Part shown: positions 53,365 to 61,671 of the stretch, in pieces
Layout of the letters: each line of letters opens with the position of its first letter
Numbering within the stretch: position 1 is the stretch's first letter
Assembly: GCF_003182155.1 (NCBI RefSeq)
Contig: NZ_QGTG01000004.1
Location: 372,001-436,000, forward strand
Origin: Chitinophaga sp. S165
Lineage (GTDB): Bacteria > Bacteroidota > Bacteroidia > Chitinophagales > Chitinophagaceae
DNA length: 64,000 nt
Direction: 5' to 3'
The notes under the pieces: generated by a model
Databases searched by the model: none
The model's input: the letters and a program-made list of their open reading frames with translations, nothing else
Told to the model about the DNA's origin: nothing
Position numbers and translations under genes: made by a program

Positions 53365-54696
53365 ATGCAATGCAGAGTTGCAGTATCAGTTTTATTTTTT
53401 TTTATTTTCAATATATCATGTGCAGTAGCACAACGTATCACCTGGAATGAACATATTGCTCCGCTGATACATACTACCTGTACACCTTGTCACCAGCCGG
53501 GAGATGCGGCTCCGTTCTCATTGGTGACCTATGAAGACGTTGCTAAGAGAGCGGCGTTCATCAAGAAAGTAACACAGAGCAGGTACATGCCGCCATGGAA
53601 ACCTGACCCGCATTATTCCATTTTTGCCAATCAGAGAAGATTGACCGATGAGGAAATCGCAATGATAGCAGATTGGGCCGATCACAATATGCCGAAAGGG
53701 AAGAAGAGTGCAGTAAAAGATGAAGAGACTGTAGTAGCAGGCACACACTCACGTGGTAACCGCAAACCGGATCTTGTGCTGAAGATGAATAAGGCCTTTC
53801 ATGTGAAAGGGGATAACCTGGAAAGATTTATTGTATACAAAATACCATTTGAACTGCCTGATTCTGCTAACGTGGAAGCCATCCAGTTCACAACAACGAA
53901 CAACAAGGTCATACATCACGCGAATTACGAAGTTGATGCAGTACCCGATCTTGATATTTACAATACGGACGACTACATCAATCTGACCGAAGACAACCGT
54001 TTCAAGTACGATCAGTACGTTCCTTTCAGGAAGCATATGATCTACTACGGTGGATGGATACCCGGTTCTTTCGGAGAATCATATCCTGAAAATATTGGCT
54101 GGGTAATGCCGAAGAGAGGAGTGATATTACTGACGATACACTACGCACCGGTAGCAAAAGAAGAAGACAATGTAAGTGGCGTAGAGATCTATTTTACAAA
54201 GACACCTGTAAAACGTCATATAAGGGCTGTGAGCCTGGGTTCGGGCGGCGTGGGCGAAAAAGAAATTGACCCTTTCTTTTACATCCCGGCCAATGCTGTC
54301 AAAACCTTTAAGTTAAAAGTGACAACCCCTGAAGATCAGTCCCTGCTGTATGTGTGGCCACACATGCACTATGTGGGCAAGGTCTTTAAGGCCTACGGTG
54401 TAACGCCGGAAAAAGACACAATCAAACTGGTGCATATTCCTGACTGGAATTTCAACTGGCAGGAGATCTACTGGTTCCCAACATTGAAAAAAATCCCTAA
54501 AGGTACTATCCTCACCATAGAGGGTACTTATGACAACACCGCTAACAACCCAAATAACCCATCTAACCCGCCCCAGCTGGTTTACTCAAACGGCGATATG
54601 AAGTCGACCGACGAAATGTTAACATTGGTTATGGTTTTTTTACCTTATGAAAAAGAGGATGAAAACATCATTCTGAAGAAAAATGAAAGGTTTTGA
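53365..54696 (+). CDS. Cytochrome c fused to a copper type II monooxygenase-like domain (module A)
   Basis: 443 residues from ATG 53365 (a GTG three codons earlier is possible). Signal peptide ending CAVAQ. The N-terminal part has one haem-binding site CTPCH at 39-43 followed by PPWKPDPHY. The C-terminal part has KVIHHANYE with His184-His185 and WPHMHYVGK with His333 and His335, which match the two copper-site motifs (HH and HxHxxG) of the peptidylglycine/dopamine monooxygenase fold. Such a fold hydroxylates C-H bonds with copper and an electron donor; the attached cytochrome could supply electrons (inference). A paralogue lies at 60320. Confidence 0.82.
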   Translation: MQCRVAVSVLFFFIFNISCAVAQRITWNEHIAPLIHTTCTPCHQPGDAAPFSLVTYEDVAKRAAFIKKVTQSRYMPPWKPDPHYSIFANQRRLTDEEIAMIADWADHNMPKGKKSAVKDEETVVAGTHSRGNRKPDLVLKMNKAFHVKGDNLERFIVYKIPFELPDSANVEAIQFTTTNNKVIHHANYEVDAVPDLDIYNTDDYINLTEDNRFKYDQYVPFRKHMIYYGGWIPGSFGESYPENIGWVMPKRGVILLTIHYAPVAKEEDNVSGVEIYFTKTPVKRHIRAVSLGSGGVGEKEIDPFFYIPANAVKTFKLKVTTPEDQSLLYVWPHMHYVGKVFKAYGVTPEKDTIKLVHIPDWNFNWQEIYWFPTLKKIPKGTILTIEGTYDNTANNPNNPSNPPQLVYSNGDMKSTDEMLTLVMVFLPYEKEDENIILKKNERF

Positions 54697-55164
54697 AATA
54701 GGGCAAATGATATTATTTTATTCAAATAAGATGTAATATTCTCATTTTTAATGCATTGTTAACAAAATGGCAAAAAACTGTTAAATGTTTTTTGTTCTTC
54801 ATTTTATTTTTTATAGTTTGGCATCCATTAGCAAAAAGTAAGATTTTGCTTAATGTGTGAATTTGGTTCAATTGTGGAAATAACGGGACATGCATTTGAG
54901 TAAACTTGTTGAGTAAACTTTGGAGTAACTATAATAATTTTTTTGTGCGGACGAGATGATGCCTATGCCTTTGAGTTTAAAAAAACGGAGATCGTAGAAA
55001 GACGATCCTACTGGGCTATGCTTAGCGGTATACCGTAACCTGCTTTTACATTGATGTTTAAATTTTTCAAGCTCCCCTTTTTGTCGCCGGTAGGCGGCCT
55101 GGGAAATCTATGTTTTCACTGTGAGACTAAACAACAAATAATAAATTAAAACCTAAAGAAAGCT
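54697..55164 (+). other. 468-base leader/regulatory region before the fourth SusC gene
   Basis: AT-rich non-coding DNA with a TTTG-N18-ATAGTTTG near-consensus promoter (54791-54820), a short repeat array (54896-54930), a hairpin with perfect 6-base arms GATCGT/ACGATC (54990-55007) and the palindrome CGGTATACCG near 55026. No gene is seen. Confidence 0.65.
54896..54930. repeat. Tandem repeat of a 13-base element
   Basis: TTGAGTAAACTTG (54896-54908) and TTGAGTAAACTTT (54909-54921) are adjacent, followed by a degenerate third copy TGGAGTAACT (to 54930). The same element (TTTGAGTAAA) occurs once upstream of the SusC of module A at 46787. It is likely a protein-binding site. Confidence 0.6.
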
Positions 55165-58100
55165 ATGCGAAGATCATTTCTTGTATGCACATTGCTATTC
55201 TTATGCTGCTGTATAACAGCGTTTGCACAGGATAAGAAGGTAGTGTCCGGAACCATTAAAGATAGCAACGGCGCGCTTTTGCCGGGTGTTACCGTTAAGG
55301 AAAAAGGCACTTCAAATGGTACTATGTCCAACGCAGAAGGAGGATTCAAACTGTCCGTTCCTTCCAATGCGGTTCTTGTGTTCTCCTACATGGGATATAC
55401 TACCAAAGAAGCTCCAGCCAACGGACCATTGGATATTACCCTGTCTGAAGACAACAAAAATCTGAATGAAGTAGTTGTAACCGCTTTAGGTATGAAGCGT
55501 GAGCAACGTAAACTGGGTTATGCGATCACTGAACTGAAAGGTGATGAGATCTCAAAAACCAATTCCATTAACCCTGTTGCCGCTCTGCAAGGTAAAGTTG
55601 CAGGCGTGGACATCTCTGGTGCTGTAGGTGGTCCTCAGGCTGCCGGCCGTATCATTCTGCGTGGTGCTAAATCACTGAATGACAAAGACCAGCCGATCTT
55701 TATCATCGACGGTGTGATCTTTGAAAACTCAGTGAGTGACAACGCAGTAAACTTCGGTAACGTGTTGAAAAACCTGAACCCAGACGACTATGAGTCTGTA
55801 ACAGTACTGAAAGGTGCTGCTGCAACTGCATTGTATGGTTCAAGAGCACTGAATGGTGCGGTTTTGATCACTACCAAAAAAGGTCTTACCCGTAAAGGTA
55901 TTGGTGTGAACGTAAGCCAGACAGTTCAGCTGGAACAGGTTTACAGAACACCGATCGAACTGCAGAACGTATATGGTGCAGGCCGTAATCCAATATTCGA
56001 TAAAGACGCTGATGGTAACAACGTAATTCAGTGGGCAGCTACAAGCTTTGGTCCGAAAATGGAAGGCCAGCTGGCTAAACTCCCTAACGGTGATATCCAG
56101 CCTTTCGCTGCAAAGCCTGACAACTATAAAGATATGTATCGTACAGGTCAGTACTATAATACGAACGTATCTATGGAAGGTGGTAGCGACAAAGGAACTT
56201 TCCGTTTGTCTTACTCCCGCCTGCAGAATCTGGGCGTTGTTAAGAACAATGAATTCAACAGAAATAACATCTCATTAAAAGTTACTCAGACTATCTCTAA
56301 GTTCCTGAGTGCTGATGCGGGTGTTACGTACTCTCAGAGTAAGACTGACAACCCTGATCGTCAGGGTGGCGACTATACTTCACTGAACCTCGGGCGTAAA
56401 TACGTGTATGTGTTCCCACGTAACTATGATCCGGCGTACTGGAGCAGGAAAGAAAACTTTGTAGGTCCTGATAACTCTATGAGATCTACAGCTCAATATG
56501 CAGGTTCTGACTATTGGTTCGCAATGGAATATAATAGCTGGAGAAGGAAAGAAGCATTAACCACTGGTTATGTGAACTTGAACGCTACTGCTACTGATTG
56601 GCTGAAATTCCTGTTGAAAGGTAACTTCAGTAAAGAAAATAACTTTGAACAGCGTAAAGAATCCGGTCAGGGTCCAAACTTCTCAGGTGGAGCAGGTTTG
56701 TATGCTGAATCAGGTCTTGATAGATTACAGCACACCTTTACCGGTATTGCTATGATCACTCCTAAATTAGGTAAAGACTTCGAAGCAACTATCAACCTGG
56801 GTGCTGAAACCTGGAACAGTGGTATCGGTAGCCAGTATTACAATAATACTAATGGCGGTCTCCGTACTCCTCAGTTATACGTGATCTCTAACAGCGTTGG
56901 TGCTGCTCAGATCAACAACCAGCCACTGCTGCGTAAACGTATCAACTCTGTATTCTTCGCAGCCAGCCTGGCTTACAAGAATGCATTCTTCCTGGATGTT
57001 ACCGGCCGTAATGACTGGTCTTCCGCTCTTACTTACCTGACAGGAACCAGCAATAACTCTTATTTCTATCCTTCCTTCAGTGGTGCATGGGAATTCACTG
57101 AGAGCCTGAAAGGTAAACTTCCTTCAGTGATCAGCTTTGGTAAAGTACGTGCATCTTATGCAATGGTAGGTGGTGACCTGGATCCATTCCAGACTAACAG
57201 CGGTTACCAGACTTCCGGATACTTCACAGGCGGTGGTACTAACAGTAACCTGCCACGTGTTGAAATATTCAACCAGGAAATCATGCCTAACCCGAACCTG
57301 AAACCTTCTATCTCTCACTCTATCGAGTTAGGAGCTGACGTTCGTTTCTTCAATAACCGTTTAGGTGTTGACGTAGCATGGTACAAAACAAATATCAAAA
57401 ACCAGATCATTCAGCTGCCTGCAGCGTTTGAATCAGGTATTGAAAGACGTTATATCAATGCCGGTAACATGGAAAATACTGGTATAGAAGTAGCTATCAA
57501 TGCAACTCCTATCCAGAAGAAAGACTTCACATGGGATCTGACATTGAACGGTAGCCATAACAAGAACAAAGTTGTTGAACTGGCGCCTGGTATCACCAGC
57601 TATCAGCTGAATGAAGATCAGGGTATCCGTGTAATGGCTTCTCCTGGTCAGGCTTATGGAGTACTGGCAAGCTCCCTGGCATATAAGCGTAATAGTGCAG
57701 GTGCTGCGCTGATGGCTTTCAGCGGTGGTGATCTGCCAGTTCAGTTCATCCGTGGTACAAACGAAAACCTGGGTAATATTACTCCAGACCTGAACCTCGG
57801 TTTGAGCAACAACTTCAGATACAAAAACTGGAACCTGAGCTTCCTGGTACAGGCACGTATCGGTGGTGATATGTTCTCTGCATCTCATCAGTATGGTACA
57901 GGCCGTGGTACTACAGCTAACACTTTACCTGGTCGTGATGCTGCAAGCGGTGGTATCGCATTTACTGATGCAGCAGGTATTCAGCGTAACGACGGTATGA
58001 TCCCGGATGGCGTATTCCAGGATGGAACTCAGGTAACTACTCCGGCTGGACAGTTACAGAACATTGGTGGAATGAGTTACAGAGATGCTTACAATGCTGG

Positions 58101-58431
58101 TTATGTAAGACCACTGAGTGCTTACCAGTATTACAGCATGCAGGGAGACTGGGGTATCGGTATCCGTGAATACTCTGTATTCGATGCATCTTATGTATCA
58201 CTGCGTGAAGTATCAGTAGGTTACTCTATTCCGGCTAATATACTGGAGCGCGTAAAAGTGAACAGTGTTCGTATCAATCTGGTAGGCCGTAACCTGGGTT
58301 ACCTGTATAACCACATGCCAATTGGTATCAACCCTGAGGCGGTACGTAATAACAGCGCTTCCGCATTCTCTGAGTATGGTAGCACTCCTTACACCCGTAA
58401 CATGGCGGTTACCGTGCAGGTAGGATTCTAA
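55165..58431 (+). CDS. SusC/RagA-family TonB-dependent transporter (module B)
   Basis: 1088 residues. Signal peptide ending TAFAQ; carboxypeptidase-regulatory-like domain (VSGTIKDSNGALLPGVTV); plug with VTALGM, GKVAGVDISGAVGGP, IILRGAKSLNDKDQPIFIIDGVIF and NLNPDDYESVTVLKGAAATALYG; barrel ending NMAVTVQVGF. It is the closest relative of the SusC at 47382 in this window, sharing loop patterns such as YKDMYRTGQYYNTNVSMEGG. No STN domain. SusD follows. Confidence 0.94.
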   Translation: MRRSFLVCTLLFLCCCITAFAQDKKVVSGTIKDSNGALLPGVTVKEKGTSNGTMSNAEGGFKLSVPSNAVLVFSYMGYTTKEAPANGPLDITLSEDNKNLNEVVVTALGMKREQRKLGYAITELKGDEISKTNSINPVAALQGKVAGVDISGAVGGPQAAGRIILRGAKSLNDKDQPIFIIDGVIFENSVSDNAVNFGNVLKNLNPDDYESVTVLKGAAATALYGSRALNGAVLITTKKGLTRKGIGVNVSQTVQLEQVYRTPIELQNVYGAGRNPIFDKDADGNNVIQWAATSFGPKMEGQLAKLPNGDIQPFAAKPDNYKDMYRTGQYYNTNVSMEGGSDKGTFRLSYSRLQNLGVVKNNEFNRNNISLKVTQTISKFLSADAGVTYSQSKTDNPDRQGGDYTSLNLGRKYVYVFPRNYDPAYWSRKENFVGPDNSMRSTAQYAGSDYWFAMEYNSWRRKEALTTGYVNLNATATDWLKFLLKGNFSKENNFEQRKESGQGPNFSGGAGLYAESGLDRLQHTFTGIAMITPKLGKDFEATINLGAETWNSGIGSQYYNNTNGGLRTPQLYVISNSVGAAQINNQPLLRKRINSVFFAASLAYKNAFFLDVTGRNDWSSALTYLTGTSNNSYFYPSFSGAWEFTESLKGKLPSVISFGKVRASYAMVGGDLDPFQTNSGYQTSGYFTGGGTNSNLPRVEIFNQEIMPNPNLKPSISHSIELGADVRFFNNRLGVDVAWYKTNIKNQIIQLPAAFESGIERRYINAGNMENTGIEVAINATPIQKKDFTWDLTLNGSHNKNKVVELAPGITSYQLNEDQGIRVMASPGQAYGVLASSLAYKRNSAGAALMAFSGGDLPVQFIRGTNENLGNITPDLNLGLSNNFRYKNWNLSFLVQARIGGDMFSASHQYGTGRGTTANTLPGRDAASGGIAFTDAAGIQRNDGMIPDGVFQDGTQVTTPAGQLQNIGGMSYRDAYNAGYVRPLSAYQYYSMQGDWGIGIREYSVFDASYVSLREVSVGYSIPANILERVKVNSVRINLVGRNLGYLYNHMPIGINPEAVRNNSASAFSEYGSTPYTRNMAVTVQVGF

Positions 58432-58462
58432 TTGAGGCATTAATTTTAAATTGTTAGCAAAC

Positions 58463-60181
58463 ATGAAACTTATAAATAAATTGGGATTAGGAGCAGCAGC
58501 AGTTTCTTTAATGCTGTCCTCTTGTACCAAAAATTTTGAAGAGCTGAATACCAATCCGGTGGTGTCTCCGGTAGCAACGCCACAGGATCTGATCGTGGCA
58601 GCTGAGTATAAAGTAGTAGACAGGGACCTGGATTGGTTCTATGATAACTACACTTATATCATGAGATGGATGCAGTTGGGATCTTCATTGCCAACTTCTT
58701 CCAATATTACTCCGATGTTCACTATCTCCGACAGAGCGAACAGTATGTATCCTGATTTCTATAAAACTATCGGAAGATATACTACTGAGATCAAGAGCGT
58801 AATCAGCAAAATGCCGGCAGATCAGCAGGCTACTTACCAGAATGCCGGTGCTATTGCACAGATCATTCAGGTATACGCTGCCTGGAGAGTGTCTGATGTA
58901 AACGGTAGCATTCCTTATACTGAGGCATTGAAAGGACGTGATAGTTCTGAGTTTACGCCTAAATATGATAACCAGGCAACACTGTTCCCGATCTGGGAAA
59001 ATGAACTGAAAGCTGCAGTAGCAACTTTGGCTTCAGGTGCTGCTAACCAGGTGTCTTACGGTAGTTCAGATATGTTCTATAACGGTGATGCAGCTAAATG
59101 GGCAAAAGCAGCAAACGTGCTGCGCCTGAAAATGGCTATGCGTCAGCTGAAAAGATCTGAAGCTGCTGCAAAGCAGATCATCACTGACGTACTTGCCAGC
59201 TCTGCCGGCCTGTTCACAAGTGTTGAAGAGGAATTTAAATTTATCTCTGCGCCTATCGGCTTCGCTCGTGGTACTAACTGGAATCCTGATACCGGTAGTC
59301 CGTTTGCAGCTCCAATGGGTATGGTTGATTTCATGTATGAAAACAGCGATCCTCGTATCCGTCTCTTCTTCAGACGTAATGGATATACAGAGAGTGCAAT
59401 AGACAGCCTTAAACAAGGTGGTGCTTTGTCATCAAATACTACTTATAACCCACGTCGTTATGTGGGAGCTCCTTGTAGTCCGGATGCCCGCACTAATCCT
59501 GCCTATGTTAAACTGTTCGGTGTAAAAACCTACAAAGTTACCATAGGTGGTAAAGTATCTGAAATGACCCTGGATACAGTATCACTGGTACAGACACGTC
59601 TGTTTGATCTGGACCAGAACGGTGGTGCTACCAGTGGTGGTGTTTACTCTATGCCGTTGATGACTTATGCTGAACAGTGTTTCATCCTGGCTGAATTATC
59701 TGAAAAAGGTATCATCGCTCAGTCAGCTGAAGAATGGTATCTGAAAGGTATCAGAGCTTCTATCAAGGATTATAACACTATGGCTTCCCTGGCGAAAATA
59801 CTGGAATACAGCGCAGTAAATGATGAGGAAGTTGATACTTACCTCGCATCAGCTGATATTGCTTATACCGGAACCCAGGAACAGAAGCTGGAAAAGATTG
59901 CCGTTCAGAACTTCGTTAACCATTTCAAAGCACCTCATGAAGCATGGGGCGCCTGGAAGCGTACTGGTTATCCTAAAGAAGGCGGTATTCTTGCTATGGA
60001 ACCATTCTTCACAAACGGTGCGAGAAATACTGTACCTCGTCGTTGGCAGCTGCCGATTCCGAGCGGTACACAGGAAAACATACCTAACTATGAAGCTGCA
60101 ATTAAAGATATGCAGACTACAGGTGAGTATGGAGAGCCAAATGATGTAACTGGCCGTGTTTGGTGGGATATGGCAAACTAA
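58463..60181 (+). CDS. SusD/RagB-family lipoprotein (module B)
   Basis: 572 residues from ATG 58463; a TTG-initiated extension of four codons is not needed. Lipobox LSSC, then CTKNFEELNTNPVVSP; TPR-like IAQIIQVYAAWRVSDVNGSIPYTEA; C-terminal VWWDMAN. Pairs with the SusC at 55165 and parallels the SusD of module A. A terminator follows at 60209. Confidence 0.93.
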   Translation: MKLINKLGLGAAAVSLMLSSCTKNFEELNTNPVVSPVATPQDLIVAAEYKVVDRDLDWFYDNYTYIMRWMQLGSSLPTSSNITPMFTISDRANSMYPDFYKTIGRYTTEIKSVISKMPADQQATYQNAGAIAQIIQVYAAWRVSDVNGSIPYTEALKGRDSSEFTPKYDNQATLFPIWENELKAAVATLASGAANQVSYGSSDMFYNGDAAKWAKAANVLRLKMAMRQLKRSEAAAKQIITDVLASSAGLFTSVEEEFKFISAPIGFARGTNWNPDTGSPFAAPMGMVDFMYENSDPRIRLFFRRNGYTESAIDSLKQGGALSSNTTYNPRRYVGAPCSPDARTNPAYVKLFGVKTYKVTIGGKVSEMTLDTVSLVQTRLFDLDQNGGATSGGVYSMPLMTYAEQCFILAELSEKGIIAQSAEEWYLKGIRASIKDYNTMASLAKILEYSAVNDEEVDTYLASADIAYTGTQEQKLEKIAVQNFVNHFKAPHEAWGAWKRTGYPKEGGILAMEPFFTNGARNTVPRRWQLPIPSGTQENIPNYEAAIKDMQTTGEYGEPNDVTGRVWWDMAN

Positions 60182-60208
60182 TCTGCTCATTAACACTGAT
60201 AATAAAGG

Positions 60209-60237
60209 ACCGTCCGCTTTTAGCGGACGGTTTTTTT
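60209..60237 (+). terminator. Terminator after SusD of module B
   Basis: Nine-base GC-rich arms (60210-60218, 60222-60230), 3-base loop, then seven T. It separates the SusC/SusD pair from the cytochrome/monooxygenase-like gene. Confidence 0.92.
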
Positions 60238-60319
60238 ATGCGCCTGATTTTGTATCTTGACCATGTATTATGAAAAACAAAGGGCGCTTCCCCGACATGA
60301 AATAAATAAGTCTGAGCGT

Positions 60320-61633
60320 ATGAGCATGCGAAGTTCCATCACCTTACTACTTTTATTCCTTATTACCGGTCTGAGAGATCTTTCAGCGCAAAACATCACG
60401 TGGTTCGGGCATATTGCCCCCATCATTCATCGCAATTGCACACCCTGCCATAGACAGGGAGAAGCTGCGCCTTTTCCACTTGTTACTTATGAAGAAGTTG
60501 CCAAAAGAGCGTCTTTCATTAAACGTGTAACAGAGAGCCGTTACATGCCGCCCTGGAAGCCAGATCCACATTATGTGAGCTTTGCCAATGAAAGGAAACT
60601 TACAGTCGAAGAGATTAAAATGATCGGCGATTGGGCGGAACATGGTATGCCCAGGGGAGAAAGTGCGGTAAAGGAAACAGCCCCCGATTTTATAAAAGGC
60701 ACCCTGTTCAAACGGGAGCCGGACCTGGTATTGAAGATGAAATCACCCTACGCGCTGAAGGGCGATAATGTAGAACGTTTCATTGTTTATAAACTGCCTT
60801 TTGAATTGCCTGATTCCGTTGCCGTGGAGGCAATAGAATTTACTTCCAATAACAGGAAGGTCATTCATCATGCCAACTATGAAATAGACGACGTTCCGGA
60901 AGCTGATCTGCATAACACAGCTGATTACGTCGACAATACAGAATCACACCTCGATTATTACCAGCAATATGTCAACTACCGTAAGCAAATGAAATATTTC
61001 GGTGGATGGATACCTGGTAGTACTTATGAATCTTACCCGGATGAAATGGGCTGGGTTATGCCGAAACGTGGTGTAGTATTACTTACAGTGCATTACGCAC
61101 CTGTAGGAAGAGATGAAGAGGTGATCAGCGGTGTACAGTTCTTTTTCAGAAAGAAGCCTGTAAAACGCCAGATAAAAGCTACAACACTGGGTTCCGGTGG
61201 TGTAGGAGAGAAGGACATCGAGCCTTTCTTTTATATCCCTGCTAACGTAGAGAAGACTTTTAAGCTGAATGTGAAGATGACCGAAACACAGTCGCTGATG
61301 TATGTATGGCCGCATATGCACCTACTGGGTAAAACCTTTAAAGCATATGCTGTAACACCGCAGAAAGACACCATCAGGCTTGTCTCTATTCCGCAATGGG
61401 ATTTTAACTGGCAGGAAATATACTGGTTCCCTAAACTGGTAAAGATCCCCAAAGGTACAGTGATCACTATGGAAGGATCTTACGACAATACAGTAAATAA
61501 TGCATCCAATCCTTCCTTTCCACCACAGCTGGTATATGGCGCCATGCGAACGAAGGATGAAATGATGACGATGATCATCATGACCATACCTTATGAGAAA
61601 GGAGATGAGGATCAGGAAATAAAACGGCAATAA
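60320..61633 (+). CDS. Cytochrome c fused to a copper type II monooxygenase-like domain (module B)
   Basis: 437 residues from ATG 60320, which begins a good signal peptide ending DLSAQ (ATG 60326 is equally possible; the frame is open to 60257). Haem site CTPCH at 40-44, PPWKPDPHY block, His183-His184 in KVIHHANYE and His332/His334 in WPHMHLLGK. It keeps every putative ligand of the copy at 53365 and aligns with it along its length. Unlike module A it has no adjacent redoxin gene. It converges on mutS with a shared terminator. Confidence 0.82.
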   Translation: MSMRSSITLLLLFLITGLRDLSAQNITWFGHIAPIIHRNCTPCHRQGEAAPFPLVTYEEVAKRASFIKRVTESRYMPPWKPDPHYVSFANERKLTVEEIKMIGDWAEHGMPRGESAVKETAPDFIKGTLFKREPDLVLKMKSPYALKGDNVERFIVYKLPFELPDSVAVEAIEFTSNNRKVIHHANYEIDDVPEADLHNTADYVDNTESHLDYYQQYVNYRKQMKYFGGWIPGSTYESYPDEMGWVMPKRGVVLLTVHYAPVGRDEEVISGVQFFFRKKPVKRQIKATTLGSGGVGEKDIEPFFYIPANVEKTFKLNVKMTETQSLMYVWPHMHLLGKTFKAYAVTPQKDTIRLVSIPQWDFNWQEIYWFPKLVKIPKGTVITMEGSYDNTVNNASNPSFPPQLVYGAMRTKDEMMTMIIMTIPYEKGDEDQEIKRQ

Positions 61634-61634
61634 A

Positions 61635-61669
61635 TAAAAGAAGGCTCGCTTGAAACGAGCCCTCTTTTA
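61635..61669. terminator. Bidirectional terminator between module B and mutS
   Basis: Stem with six perfect GC-rich pairs (GGCTCG/CGAGCC), one mismatch and seven further A-T/G-C pairs outside, 7-base loop; A-run and T-run on the two sides. Confidence 0.88.
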
Positions 61670-61671
61670 TT

